From Thermus composti (lineage in GTDB: Bacteria; Deinococcota; Deinococci; Deinococcales; Thermaceae), in assembly GCF_014647535.1 (NCBI RefSeq), contig NZ_BMPJ01000005.1, forward strand, positions 1 to 64,000: a stretch of DNA of 64,000 nucleotides. Reading direction: 5' to 3'. Made by a program: the position numbers and the translations under genes. This document shows positions 16,893-25,760 of this stretch, in pieces (the stretch's first letter is position 1; every line of letters starts with the position of its first letter). The notes below the pieces were generated by a model. It did not search any database. It saw only the letters and a list, made by a program, of their open reading frames with translations, and had not been told where the DNA came from.

Positions 16893-16921
16893 CCCCGCCC
16901 GCTTTGGGCGGGGTTAAACTT
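16893..16921 (+). terminator. Terminator after the sugar-binding protein gene
   Basis: CCCCGCCC (16893-16900) pairs perfectly with GGGCGGGG (16906-16913) across GCTTT, followed by TTAAACTT. It directly precedes the oxidoreductase gene, and its tail contains that gene's -10-like TAAACT. Confidence 0.75.
16915..16920 (+). promoter_or_regulatory. -10 box for leaderless oxidoreductase mRNA
   Basis: TAAACT lies six bases before the ATG at 16927, the spacing seen at other leaderless starts here. No Shine-Dalgarno is present and no clear -35 is visible. Confidence 0.4.
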
Positions 16922-16926
16922 TGAGT

Positions 16927-18789
16927 ATGCCCAAGGGCTATCACGACCGCGTGGCCTTCGTGGACCTTTCCACGGGGAAGATCTGGTACGAAAGCTATGG
17001 CGAGGCCTTCTGGCGGAGGTTCCTTGGCGGCAGGGCCCTCGCCGCCTACCTCCTCCTCAGGCACGTGCCCAAGGGGGCCGACCCCTTGGGGCCGGAAAAC
17101 GCCCTGGTCTTCGCCCCTGGGGTTCTCACCGGCACCCCCATCTCCGGCTCGGGGCGGAACACCGTGGCCGCCAAAAGCCCCTTGACCGGGGGGTACGGGG
17201 ACGCGGAGGGGGGCGGCTTCTTCGGGGCGGAGCTTAAAAACGCGGGCCTAGACGCCCTCGTGGTCCTCGGCCAGGCGGAAGCCCCCGTCTACCTCCACGT
17301 GGAAGGGGGAGAGGTGGCCCTCCACCCCGCTTCCCACCTCTGGGGCAAGGACCCCCTGGAGGTGGAGGCCCTCATCAAGGAGGTGCACGGGGGGAACACC
17401 CGCATCGCCCAGATCGGCCTCGCCGGGGAAAACCAGGTCCTCACCGCCAACGTCATCCACGACCTGGCCCACTTCGCCGGGAGGGGAGGGCTTGGGGCGG
17501 TCATGGGGGCCAAAAGGCTCAAGGCGGTCTCCGCCAGGGCCCGCAAGGAGACCCTTCCCGCCTACCACGACCCCGCCCTTCTTAAAGAGCTCGCCCGGCG
17601 CATGGCCAAAGAGCGCATGGACCGGGCGGCGGGCCTCGTCACCATGGGCACCGTGGGCACGGTGAAGCCCTTCAACCTCCGGGGGGTTCTGCCCAGCCAT
17701 AACTTCCTGGATGGCTTTTTGGAGGGGGCCGAGGCCTTGGACGGCACCAGCCTGGACGCTTTGGGCATCCGCATCGGCCGGGACACCTGCTACGCCTGCG
17801 CCATCCGCTGCAAGCAGGTGGTGAAGATTGAGGGCACGGGCAGGTACGATGTCCGCCCCGAGTACGGGGGGCCGGAGTACGAGGGGCTTGGGGCCTTGGG
17901 CTCCACCTGCGGGGTCACCGACCCCTACGCCGTCACCAAGGCCAACACCCTCTGCAACCAGTACGGCCTGGACGTGATCGGGGTGGGGGTGACCATCGCC
18001 TGCGCCATGGAGGCGGTGGAGAAGGGCTTCCTGGACGACGAGGGCCTGGGGCTCCGCTTCGGCAACGGGGACGCCCTGATCGCCGCTATAGAGAAGCTGG
18101 CGCGGAGGGAAGGGAGGCTTGGGGAGCTTCTCGCCCTGGGGGCGAAGCGCCTCGCCGAGGCCATCGGCCACCCGGAGCTCGCCATGCACGTGAAGGGGCA
18201 GGAGGTGCCCATGCACGACCCCCGGTACAAAAGGGCCTTGGGGGTGGGCTACGCGGTGAGCCCCACGGGGGCGGACCACAACCACAACCTCCACGACACC
18301 GCCTTCGCCAAGGAGGGGAGGGCTTTGAGGGAGCTCCGCTTCTACGGGGAAGACTTCCAGCCCCTGCCCGTGGAGAACCTTTCCGAGGCCAAGATCCGGA
18401 TGCTTTGGACCAAGACCCGGGAAAGGGGGTTCGTGAATAGCCTGGTCCTTTGCGACTTCGTCCCCTGGACCCCGGAGGAGTGGCAAGAAGCCCTTTACGC
18501 CGCCACGGGCTGGCGGCTTTCCCCAGAGGAGATGCTGGCGGTGGGGGAGAGGACCTTGCAGCTCACCCGGCTTTTCAACCTGCGGGAGGGGATCCCGCCG
18601 GAGGAGGACCGGCTTCCTGAGCGCTTCTTCCAGCCCTTCCGCAAGGGGAACCCCGAGGCCTATTTGGACCCTGAGGCCTTCCGGGAAGGGGTGAGGACCT
18701 ACCGGAGGCTTGCGGGCTGGGAAGGGGGCGTGGACCCGGAAAGGCTCGAGGCCTTGGGCCTAGAGGAGTTCCAGAACGCCCTGGCGTAG
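16927..18789 (+). CDS. Aldehyde:ferredoxin oxidoreductase (tungsten pterin family)
   Basis: 620 residues, the usual AOR length. The 4Fe-4S ligands are C288-x2-C291-x3-C295 (CYACAIRC) and a distal C509 (LVLCDFVPW). The pterin-binding regions include AGRGGLGAVMGAKRLKAV and GVGYAVSPTGADHNHNLHD. AORs use a tungsto-bispterin to oxidise aldehydes with ferredoxin, and are best known from anaerobes, so a copy in an aerobe is notable. The ATG at 16927 is preferred over the TTG at 16921. Its end overlaps the convergent DUF58 gene by 30 bases. Confidence 0.92.
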   Translation: MPKGYHDRVAFVDLSTGKIWYESYGEAFWRRFLGGRALAAYLLLRHVPKGADPLGPENALVFAPGVLTGTPISGSGRNTVAAKSPLTGGYGDAEGGGFFGAELKNAGLDALVVLGQAEAPVYLHVEGGEVALHPASHLWGKDPLEVEALIKEVHGGNTRIAQIGLAGENQVLTANVIHDLAHFAGRGGLGAVMGAKRLKAVSARARKETLPAYHDPALLKELARRMAKERMDRAAGLVTMGTVGTVKPFNLRGVLPSHNFLDGFLEGAEALDGTSLDALGIRIGRDTCYACAIRCKQVVKIEGTGRYDVRPEYGGPEYEGLGALGSTCGVTDPYAVTKANTLCNQYGLDVIGVGVTIACAMEAVEKGFLDDEGLGLRFGNGDALIAAIEKLARREGRLGELLALGAKRLAEAIGHPELAMHVKGQEVPMHDPRYKRALGVGYAVSPTGADHNHNLHDTAFAKEGRALRELRFYGEDFQPLPVENLSEAKIRMLWTKTRERGFVNSLVLCDFVPWTPEEWQEALYAATGWRLSPEEMLAVGERTLQLTRLFNLREGIPPEEDRLPERFFQPFRKGNPEAYLDPEAFREGVRTYRRLAGWEGGVDPERLEALGLEEFQNALA

Positions 18790-19434
18790 GAGGGCGGGGA
18801 GGGGGGGTTCGCCCACCCGCAAGAGGGCGTACCTTCCCCGGAGGAGGGCGAGGAGGCGGAGGGCCTCGAGGTGGCTGGTCAAAGCCTCCCGGTAGGCCTC
18901 CGCCTCTTCCCGCCCTACGGGGAGGGTTTCCCCGGTCTCCACGTCCTTAAGGAGGGCCTCCATGGGGGGTGGGTTGAGCTCCAGGGGGGAGAGGACCTGG
19001 ACCAGGACCACCCGCTTCGGGAGGACCCGGGCCCAGGGCAAGGGGTCCAGCCCGTCGGTGAGGAGGACCAGGATCCCCTTTCCTGGGCGGAGGTCCTTGG
19101 GGCTTCCCCCCTCGAGGCGGGCCAGGGGGTCTTCCTGGCGGGCGATCTTAAGGAGAAGGGCCGCCACCTCCCGGGCGTAGGGGAGCTTCCCGTGGAGGCG
19201 CATGCTCTCGCTTCCGTCCAGGAAGAGGCGGAAGCGGGCCCTTTCGGGGGCGGTCTCCAGCCGGGTGAAAAGCCTTCCCGTCTTGGCGTAGGCCCGCCAG
19301 TGGACCCGGCGCACCTCGTCCCCGGGGGCGTAGGGCCGTAGTTCAAAAAACTCGCCCCCAAGGCCCTTCCTGCGGGCCAGGCGCTCCCCGGGGTAGGGGA
19401 GGTAGGGCTTGGTGGCGAGGCGGTAGCGGGTCAT
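18760..19434 (-). CDS. DUF58 domain protein
   Basis: A 224-residue soluble protein with the DUF58 signature FFELRPYAPGDEVRRVHWRAYAKTGRLF near residue 30. A von Willebrand A-like part follows, with FRLFLDGSESM as a degenerate MIDAS and VLLTDGLDPLPW. DUF58 proteins usually pair with a MoxR AAA ATPase; none is adjacent. No membrane helices precede the domain, unlike many longer relatives. It lies six bases after glpX in the opposite reading order and converges on the oxidoreductase gene. Confidence 0.8.
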   Translation of the reverse strand: MTRYRLATKPYLPYPGERLARRKGLGGEFFELRPYAPGDEVRRVHWRAYAKTGRLFTRLETAPERARFRLFLDGSESMRLHGKLPYAREVAALLLKIARQEDPLARLEGGSPKDLRPGKGILVLLTDGLDPLPWARVLPKRVVLVQVLSPLELNPPPMEALLKDVETGETLPVGREEAEAYREALTSHLEALRLLALLRGRYALLRVGEPPLPALLRQGVLELL

Positions 19435-19439
19435 GGCCC

Positions 19440-20408
19440 CTAGACCCGGATGGTGACCCGGGCCCCCGTCTCAAAGAGGTGGATGGAGTCTATGAAGCGC
19501 ACCACCCGGGTGGCGTGGCCCATGACGATGGAGTGGGTCCTGGCCCCCCCGCCGAAGAAGCGCACCCCCTCCAGGATGTCCCCGTCGGTGATCCCGGTGG
19601 CGGCGAAGACGATCTCCTTGCCGGGGGCGAGGTCCTCGGTCTTGTAGATTCGGTTTTCGTCCCCGCCCATGGCCTTGAGCCTTTCCCGCTCCTCCTCGCT
19701 TTGGGGGACGAAGCGGGCCTGGATCTCCCCGCCCAGGCACTTTAAGGCGGCGGCGGCCAAGACCCCTTCCGGGGCCCCGCCGATCCCCATCACCGCGTGG
19801 ACCCCGGTGCCCCTTATGGCGGCGGCCAGGGCGGCGATCACGTCCCCGTCGGAGATGAGCTTGACCCTGGCCCCCGCCTCCCGGATCTCCCGGATGAGCC
19901 TTTCGTGCCGGGGGCGGTCCAGGACCACCACCACCAGGTCCTCCACGGAGCGCTGGAGGGCTAAGGCCAGGGCCTTGAGGTTGGCGGAGACGGGCCAGGT
20001 AAGGTCCACGAGGCCGGCGGCGGGCGGGGGGACGATGAGCTTTTCCATGTACATGTCGGGGGCGTGGAAAAGCCCGCCCTTCTCGCTTAGGGCGATCACG
20101 GTCACGGCGTTGGGGAGGCCCTTGGCGGCGGTGGTGGTCCCCTCCACGGGGTCCACGGCGATATCCACCTCGAGGCCCCCCTGGCCCAGCACCTCCCCGA
20201 TGTAGAGCATGGGGGCCTCGTCCATCTCCCCCTCCCCGATGACCACGGTGCCCCGGATGGGGAGCTCGTTGAGGACGCGGCGCATGGCCTGGGTGCCCGC
20301 CTCGTCCACCGCCTCCTTGTCCCCCTTGCCAGCGAAGCGGCTTGCCGCCAGGGCCGCCTGCTCCGTCACCCGCACCACTTCCAGGACGAGCCTGCGCTCA
20401 ATTTCCAT
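19440..20408 (-). CDS. glpX: Fructose-1,6-bisphosphatase class II
   Basis: About 322 residues, matching GlpX from the first residues ([20 protein letters not shown]). Metal and substrate motifs include [37 protein letters not shown] and the lysine/glycine-rich DGDVIAAL and [16 protein letters not shown]. It hydrolyses fructose 1,6-bisphosphate in gluconeogenesis. I chose the ATG at 20408 because family homology starts there; ATGs at 20417 and 20420 are also in frame. It overlaps hisIE by 11 bases. Confidence 0.92.
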   Translation of the reverse strand: MEIERRLVLEVVRVTEQAALAASRFAGKGDKEAVDEAGTQAMRRVLNELPIRGTVVIGEGEMDEAPMLYIGEVLGQGGLEVDIAVDPVEGTTTAAKGLPNAVTVIALSEKGGLFHAPDMYMEKLIVPPPAAGLVDLTWPVSANLKALALALQRSVEDLVVVVLDRPRHERLIREIREAGARVKLISDGDVIAALAAAIRGTGVHAVMGIGGAPEGVLAAAALKCLGGEIQARFVPQSEEERERLKAMGGDENRIYKTEDLAPGKEIVFAATGITDGDILEGVRFFGGGARTHSIVMGHATRVVRFIDSIHLFETGARVTIRV

Positions 20409-21042
20409 GGCTTCCATCATAAGGGGGCTGGGGCCGGTGCCGCCCCCAGAGGGTCTCGGCCACCTTTTCCAGGGAGACCCCCGCCTCGGCCAGGGTGAGG
20501 AGGAGGTGGAAGAGGAGGTCGGCGGCCTCGTGGCGGAGTTCCTCGGGGCTACGGTTCTTGGCGGCGAGGATCACCTCGGTGGCTTCCTCCCCCACCTTCT
20601 TCAGGATGCGGTCCAGGCCCGCTTGGTGCATCCGGGCCACGTAGCTTCCTTCGGGGAGGGTTCTTAGGCGCTCTTCTATGGTGGCGTAGACCCGCCCCAG
20701 GACGAAGCCCAGGTCCTTGGGGCCTGGCAAGAGGGCCCGGTGGAAGCAGGTCCTTTCCCCGGTGTGGCAGGCGGGGCCTTGGGGGAGGACGCGGTAGACC
20801 ACCGCGTCCCCGTCGCAGTCCAGAAGGACCTCCACCACCTCCTGGACGTTCCCCGAGGTCTCCCCCTTGCGCCAGAGGGCCTGGCGGCTACGGCTGTAGA
20901 AGGTGCTCCGCCGACTCCTAAGGGTCTCCTCCAGGGCCTCCCGGTTGGCGTAGGCCAGGGTGAGGACCTCCCCGGTGCGGGCGTCCTGCACCACCACCGG
21001 GACGAGGCCCCGTTCGTCAAAGCGCACGGCGGAAAGGTCCAT
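20398..21042 (-). CDS. hisIE: Bifunctional phosphoribosyl-AMP cyclohydrolase / phosphoribosyl-ATP pyrophosphatase
   Basis: A 214-residue fusion. The HisI half (residues 1-110) has [13 protein letters not shown] and [12 protein letters not shown], the zinc and magnesium binding sites. The HisE half has the helical EExxE-type pyrophosphohydrolase core in [16 protein letters not shown] and [14 protein letters not shown]. It carries out steps 2 and 3 of histidine synthesis. It lies four bases after hisF and overlaps glpX. Confidence 0.93.
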   Translation of the reverse strand: MDLSAVRFDERGLVPVVVQDARTGEVLTLAYANREALEETLRSRRSTFYSRSRQALWRKGETSGNVQEVVEVLLDCDGDAVVYRVLPQGPACHTGERTCFHRALLPGPKDLGFVLGRVYATIEERLRTLPEGSYVARMHQAGLDRILKKVGEEATEVILAAKNRSPEELRHEAADLLFHLLLTLAEAGVSLEKVAETLWGRHRPQPPYDGSHGN

Positions 21043-21046
21043 GCCC

Positions 21047-21805
21047 CTAGTCTAGCCGGACGTGGACGCCCCTTTCCGCCAGGTAGCCCTTGAGCAGGGG
21101 GATGGGGATCTCCCCGAAGTGGAAGACGCTGGCCGCCAAGGCGGCCTCGGCCCCCGCCTGGAAGGCCTCGAGGAAATGCTCCATCCGCCCGGCCCCCCCG
21201 CTTGCGATTACCGGCACCCCCACCGCCTCGGCCACCATGCGGGTGAGCCTGAGGTCGTACCCCTCCTTGGTCCCGTCCCGGTCCATGCTGGTGAGGAGGA
21301 TCTCCCCGGCCCCAAGCTCCACCCCCTTCGCCGCCCACTCCACCGCGTGAAGCCCCGTGGGCACGCGCCCGCCCGCCACGTAGACCTCGGGGAAGTCCCC
21401 CCGCCACTTGGCGTCAATGGCCAGGACCACCGCCTGGGACCCGAAGTGCTCGGCAAGCTCCCGGATGAGCTCGGGCCGCTTCACCGCGGCGGAGTTCACG
21501 CTTACCTTGTCGGCCCCGGCCAGAAGGAGCTTCCTTGCGTCCTCCAAGGAGCGCACCCCCCCGCCCACGGTGAGGGGGATGAAGACCCTTTCCGCCACCT
21601 GCGCCACCACGTCCAGGAGGATGGCCCGCTCCTCGTGGGTGGCGGAGATGTCCAAAAACACCAGCTCGTCCGCCCCCGCCTCGTCGTAGGCCTGGGCCGC
21701 CGCCACCGGGTCCCCGGCGTCCTTTAGGTTCACGAAGTTCACCCCCTTGACCACGCGGCCCGCGTGGACGTCCAGGCAGGGGATGATGCGCTTGGCGAGG
21801 CTCAT
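21047..21805 (-). CDS. hisF: Imidazole glycerol phosphate synthase cyclase subunit
   Basis: 252 residues from [24 protein letters not shown]. Catalytic Asp residues sit in PCLDV and in the second half-barrel ([14 protein letters not shown]). The beta/alpha barrel has the usual internal twofold repeat, with [25 protein letters not shown] and [15 protein letters not shown] as phosphate-binding loops. HisF makes IGP and AICAR using ammonia from HisH, which is not in the window. No Shine-Dalgarno precedes the ATG. Confidence 0.95.
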   Translation of the reverse strand: MSLAKRIIPCLDVHAGRVVKGVNFVNLKDAGDPVAAAQAYDEAGADELVFLDISATHEERAILLDVVAQVAERVFIPLTVGGGVRSLEDARKLLLAGADKVSVNSAAVKRPELIRELAEHFGSQAVVLAIDAKWRGDFPEVYVAGGRVPTGLHAVEWAAKGVELGAGEILLTSMDRDGTKEGYDLRLTRMVAEAVGVPVIASGGAGRMEHFLEAFQAGAEAALAASVFHFGEIPIPLLKGYLAERGVHVRLD

Positions 21806-21822
21806 AGGGGTGACCGCACCAC
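21802..21822 (-). other. Leaderless six-codon ORF overlapping the hisF start
   Basis: Seven bases after the -10, GTG opens the reading MVRSPL, and its TGA overlaps the hisF ATG (ATGA). hisF has no ribosome binding site, so a leaderless mini-ORF delivering ribosomes by coupling is plausible. It is too short for independent support. Confidence 0.4.
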
Positions 21823-21829
21823 GGGGGCC

Positions 21830-21835
21830 ATTATA
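21830..21835 (-). promoter_or_regulatory. Consensus -10 box of the hisF-hisIE-glpX operon
   Basis: The minus strand has a perfect TATAAT (21835-21830), with a predicted start near 21822. No good -35 is visible. Confidence 0.6.
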
Positions 21836-21877
21836 GCCCACTTTTTCCAAGGCCTTTTGGGTGCTACCATCTAAGGG

Positions 21878-23209
21878 ATGGAACGGGTGAACGTGGTGGG
21901 CGGTGGCCTTGCGGGAAGCGAGGCCGCCTGGACCCTTTTGCGACTGGGCGTTCCCGTGCGCCTTTTTGAGATGCGCCCCAAGCGCATGACCCCGGCCCAC
22001 GCCACGGACCGCCTGGCGGAGATCGTCTGCTCCAACTCCTTGGGCGGGGAAGGGGAGACGAACGCCAAGGGGCTTCTCCAGGCGGAGATGCGCCGGGCGG
22101 GAAGCCTCGTCATGGAGGCGGCGGAAAGGGCCCGGGTGCCCGCCGGGGGGGCCTTGGCCGTGGACCGGGAGGAGTTTAGCGGCTACATCACGGAAAGGCT
22201 TTCCCGGCACCCTCTAATAGAGCTGGTGCGGGAGGAGGTGCGGGAGATCCCCCCGGGGATCACCGTGCTCGCCACGGGGCCCCTCACCTCCGAGGCCTTG
22301 GCCGAGGCCCTGAAAAGGCGTTTCGGCGACCACTTCCTCGCCTACTACGACGCCGCAAGCCCCATCGTCCTCTACGAGAGCATTGACCTCACCAAGTGCT
22401 TCCGCGCGGGGCGCTACGGCCAAAGCGCCGACTACCTCAACTGCCCCATGACCGAGGAGGAGTACCGGCGCTTCTACGAGGCTTTGGTCCAGGCGGAAAA
22501 GCACGTGCCCCACGACTGGGAAAACCTCCAGTTCTTTGAGGCCTGCGTCCCCGTGGAGGAGCTTGCCCGGAGGGGCTACCAGACCCTCCTCTTCGGCCCC
22601 ATGAAGCCCGTGGGGCTCGTGGACCCCCGCACGGGGAAGGAGCCTTATGCCGTGGTCCAGCTTCGCCAGGAGGACAAGGCGGGGCGGATGTGGAGCCTGG
22701 TGGGCTTCCAGACGGGGCTTAGGTGGCCTGAGCAAAAGCGCCTCATCCAGATGATCCCCGGCCTGGAAAACGCCGAGATCGTCCGCTACGGGGTGATGCA
22801 CCGGAACACCTACCTAAACGCCCCGAGGCTTCTTGGCGAGACCCTGGAGTTTAAGGGGGCGGAGGGGCTTTTCGCCGCCGGGGTCTTGGCCGGGGTGGAG
22901 GGGTACTTGGAAAGCGCCGCCACGGGCTTTTTGGCCGGGCTCAACGCCGCCCGGCGGGCCTTGGGCCTTCCCCCCGTGGCGCCCCCCGAGGAGAGCATGC
23001 TGGGAGGGCTTGTGCGCTATTTGGCCACGGCGAACCCGGAGGGCTTCCAGCCCATGTACGCCAACTGGGGCCTGGTCCCTTCGGTGGAGGGGCGGATGGG
23101 CAAGAAGGAGAAGCGCCAGGCCATGTACCGGAGGGGCCTCGAGGCCTTCTCCGCCTGGCTTTCCGGCCTGAACCCGCCCCTTCCTAGCCCCGAGGCCGCC
23201 CTGGTCTGA
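21878..23209 (+). CDS. trmFO: Folate/FAD-dependent tRNA (uracil-54-C5)-methyltransferase
   Basis: 443 residues with FAD-binding [18 protein letters not shown] at the N-terminus, [17 protein letters not shown] with one catalytic Cys, and [29 protein letters not shown] with the second. TrmFO makes m5U54 in the T loop using methylenetetrahydrofolate, a modification important for tRNA stability at high temperature. The ATG follows a -10-like TACCAT (21865-21870) by seven bases and lacks a ribosome site. It diverges from hisF. Confidence 0.94.
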   Translation: MERVNVVGGGLAGSEAAWTLLRLGVPVRLFEMRPKRMTPAHATDRLAEIVCSNSLGGEGETNAKGLLQAEMRRAGSLVMEAAERARVPAGGALAVDREEFSGYITERLSRHPLIELVREEVREIPPGITVLATGPLTSEALAEALKRRFGDHFLAYYDAASPIVLYESIDLTKCFRAGRYGQSADYLNCPMTEEEYRRFYEALVQAEKHVPHDWENLQFFEACVPVEELARRGYQTLLFGPMKPVGLVDPRTGKEPYAVVQLRQEDKAGRMWSLVGFQTGLRWPEQKRLIQMIPGLENAEIVRYGVMHRNTYLNAPRLLGETLEFKGAEGLFAAGVLAGVEGYLESAATGFLAGLNAARRALGLPPVAPPEESMLGGLVRYLATANPEGFQPMYANWGLVPSVEGRMGKKEKRQAMYRRGLEAFSAWLSGLNPPLPSPEAALV

Positions 23210-23222
23210 GATGCCCCTAAGG

Positions 23223-24707
23223 CTAAGCCTCTTCCTCCTGGCGGGCCTTCCCCCCCTGGCCCAAAGCCTCCTTCCTGACCTCTAGGGCCCAGAGGGCCAC
23301 CGCCCGCTCGTCCCAGGGGAGGGCTTCCTGGCCTTTTTCTAGGGTGTTCTCGTGCCCCTTCCCCGCAAGGAGGACGGTGTCTCCCGGCTGGGCCTCGAGG
23401 ACGGCCAGGAGGATCGCTTCCTTGCGGTCGGGGACGAGGACGAAGTCCCCCCCCTCCTTCCTCGCCGCCTCCGCCAGGGCCTGGAGGATGGCCTCTAGGG
23501 GCTCGGTGCGGTGGTCCTCCTCGGTGAAGAAGGTCTTGTCGGCGAGCCTCGCCGCCACCTTGCCGATATCCTCCCGCCGCCTCGGGTCCCGCTCCCCGGC
23601 CGCCCCCACCACCAGGAGGAGGCGGCCCGGGGTGGTGCGCCTCAGGGTCCTTAGGGCCTCCTCGAGGCTCTTCCCCGTGTGGGCGAAGTCTATCACCAGG
23701 CGGAAGGGCGCTTGCTGCACCACCTCCATCCGCCCCGGGACCCCCGGGAAGCGGCCCAAGGCCTCCAGAAGGCCTTCCAGGGGAAGCTCTAGGGCCAAGG
23801 CGGCGGCCAGGGCGGCCAGGGCGTTTTCCACGTTGTAGGCCCCAAGCATAGGCAGGAAGGCTTCCCCCTTGCCCCAGGGGGTGTGGAGGGTGAAGGCAAG
23901 CCCCTCTTCTTTCTCCCGCACCCCTTCCGCCCACACCTCCCCCCCGGGGCCGAAGAGGAGGTGGGGCCTCCCGCGTAGCTGGTCCAGGTGGGGAAGGGCG
24001 GTATTCAAGACGGCGAGCTCCGAGCGCTCCACCAAAAGGGCCTTGGCCTGGAAGTAGGCCTCCGGGGTGCCGTGGAGATCCAGGTGGTCGTCGGGGTAGA
24101 AGCTCACGAAGACCCCCACCCGGTAGGAAAGCCCCTCCACCCGTTTTAAGGCCAGGGCGTGGCTGGAAACCTCCAGGACCGCCGCTTCCAGGCCCAGGTC
24201 CACAGCCTCCCGCAAGAAGGCGTAGACCTCGGGGGCCTCGGGGGTGGTGAAGTGGCCCAGGGGGGGCCTCCTTTCCCGGCCCAGCCTTAGGCCCACGGTG
24301 GAAAGGAGGGCCGCCCCTACCCCCCCTTCCCAAAGGAGGTGGTGGAGGAGGCTTGCCGTGGTGCTCTTCCCCTTGGAGCCGGTGACCCCGAGGAGGGTGA
24401 GCTTTTGGTCGGGGTTTCCGTAGAACCTCCGGGCAAGCTCGGCCAGGGCCTGGCGGCTATCCGCCACCCGCAGGTAGGGGACGGGGAGGGCGAGGGGCCT
24501 TTCCCCCACGACGGCGATGGCCCCCCGCCTAAGGGCGTCTTCTATGAAGTCGTGGCCGTCCAGGGGCTTGCGGTGGGGAAGGGGGACGCCCGGGACGGCT
24601 ACGAAGACGAAGCCCGGGGCCACCCGGCGGGAGTCCAGGGTGATCCCCCGCACCTCTAGGGGCGGGGCCTTCAGGCCGAAGGGGGCGAAGAGGGCCTCCA
24701 GGGTCAT
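23223..24707 (-). CDS. murE: UDP-N-acetylmuramoyl-tripeptide synthetase MurE (probably L-ornithine-adding)
   Basis: 494 residues from the ATG at 24707; the upstream in-frame extension lacks homology. Mur ligase motifs are visible: the P loop LGVTGSKGKSTTASLL, TTPEAPEVYAFLREAV, EVSSHAL and HLDLHGTPEAYFQAK. The amino-acid selectivity site that reads DNPR in diaminopimelate-adding MurE is FFTEEDHRTEPLEAIL here. Thermus peptidoglycan is known to contain L-ornithine at position 3, so ornithine is the expected substrate. The stop lies 14 bases from the convergent trmFO stop. Confidence 0.9.
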   Translation of the reverse strand: MTLEALFAPFGLKAPPLEVRGITLDSRRVAPGFVFVAVPGVPLPHRKPLDGHDFIEDALRRGAIAVVGERPLALPVPYLRVADSRQALAELARRFYGNPDQKLTLLGVTGSKGKSTTASLLHHLLWEGGVGAALLSTVGLRLGRERRPPLGHFTTPEAPEVYAFLREAVDLGLEAAVLEVSSHALALKRVEGLSYRVGVFVSFYPDDHLDLHGTPEAYFQAKALLVERSELAVLNTALPHLDQLRGRPHLLFGPGGEVWAEGVREKEEGLAFTLHTPWGKGEAFLPMLGAYNVENALAALAAALALELPLEGLLEALGRFPGVPGRMEVVQQAPFRLVIDFAHTGKSLEEALRTLRRTTPGRLLLVVGAAGERDPRRREDIGKVAARLADKTFFTEEDHRTEPLEAILQALAEAARKEGGDFVLVPDRKEAILLAVLEAQPGDTVLLAGKGHENTLEKGQEALPWDERAVALWALEVRKEALGQGGKARQEEEA

Positions 24708-24712
24708 GGCCC

Positions 24713-25756
24713 TTACCTCCGGGTGCGGGCGATGAGGGTGAGGGTGACCTCGAGCCGCCTCCCCTCCCGCCAGAGGGTGAGCCGCACCCGGTCCCCGGGG
24801 CGGTAGCGGGCGATGAGGCGCACCACCGCCGCCTTGTCCTTCACCGCCTGGCCGTTCACCGCCAGGATCACGTCCCCCAGGGCCACGAGCCTCCCTTGGG
24901 CGTCCCGCCCGGCCCCCTTTAGGCCCGCCCGGGCGGCGGGGCTTCCCGGCTCCACCTGGTCCACCATGGCCCCTTGGGCGGTGGTGAGGCCCACGGCCCT
25001 GAGGAGCACGGGGGGAAGCTCGTCCAAGGAGATCAGGCTCGCCCCGAGCCACCCCCTCTGGGGGATGCCGAAGCGCTCCAGGTCCTGGACGCTTTGGGCC
25101 ACGAGCTCCGCGGGCACCGCAAGGCCGATGCCCCCGATCCCCGAGGGGCCTCCCACCACGTCGGAGACCACCCCGATCACCTCCCCCTGGAGGTTCAGGA
25201 GGGGGCTTCCCGAGTTGCCCACGGTGAGGGGGGCGTCGGTGTAGAGGTACTCCCCCACCTCGGCCCCGACGGAGGGGTCGGGGGTGGGGACCTCTAGGGG
25301 GCCGATGCCCGCGAGGATCCCGTAGGAGGCCAAGGGCCCCTGCCCGTAGGGGAAGCCCACCAGGACCACCCCCATGCCTAAGGGAAGCTCCCGGGTAGGG
25401 GTCTTGCTGAAGGCCAGGACCCCCGGGGCCTGCCCCCCCCTTAGGGTGAGGAGGGCCAGGTCAATCCCCGGGTCCACGGCGAAGCGCTCCGCCGGGAGGG
25501 TGCGGCCGTTGGCCAGGCGCACGGTGATGCTTGCCAGGTCCTGGATGACGTGGTAGTTGGTGACGATGCGGCTCGGGCCGATGAAAAACCCGGTGCCCAC
25601 CACCTGGTCCTGCGAGGGGGTGGGGGTGGTCCCCTGGATCCGCACTACGGCGGGAAGGGCCTTTCGGATCACCTGGCTTCGGGCCACTTCCTCGGGGACA
25701 GTGAGGCGCTGGGCGAGGCCTAGAAGGAGGAAGAGGACCAGGAGGAAAAGCCGCAT
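24713..25756 (-). CDS. Secreted HtrA/DegP-like serine protease with PDZ domain
   Basis: 347 residues. A hydrophobic N-terminal signal (MRLFLLVLFLLLGLAQ) is followed by a trypsin-like domain with His69 (TNYHVI), Asp99 (DPGIDLALL) and Ser182 (TVGNSGSPLL). A C-terminal PDZ domain (about residues 245-340) contains VEPGSPAARAGLKG and GDVILAVNGQAV. HtrA proteins degrade or refold misfolded envelope proteins. It lies four bases after argS, and murE follows six bases later. Confidence 0.92.
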   Translation of the reverse strand: MRLFLLVLFLLLGLAQRLTVPEEVARSQVIRKALPAVVRIQGTTPTPSQDQVVGTGFFIGPSRIVTNYHVIQDLASITVRLANGRTLPAERFAVDPGIDLALLTLRGGQAPGVLAFSKTPTRELPLGMGVVLVGFPYGQGPLASYGILAGIGPLEVPTPDPSVGAEVGEYLYTDAPLTVGNSGSPLLNLQGEVIGVVSDVVGGPSGIGGIGLAVPAELVAQSVQDLERFGIPQRGWLGASLISLDELPPVLLRAVGLTTAQGAMVDQVEPGSPAARAGLKGAGRDAQGRLVALGDVILAVNGQAVKDKAAVVRLIARYRPGDRVRLTLWREGRRLEVTLTLIARTRR

Positions 25757-25760
25757 GGCT

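Noticed and set aside
23017-24333. 438-residue minus-strand ORF rich in Gly and Pro
   Set aside because: Out-of-frame shadow of murE and trmFO with GGPP-type composition.
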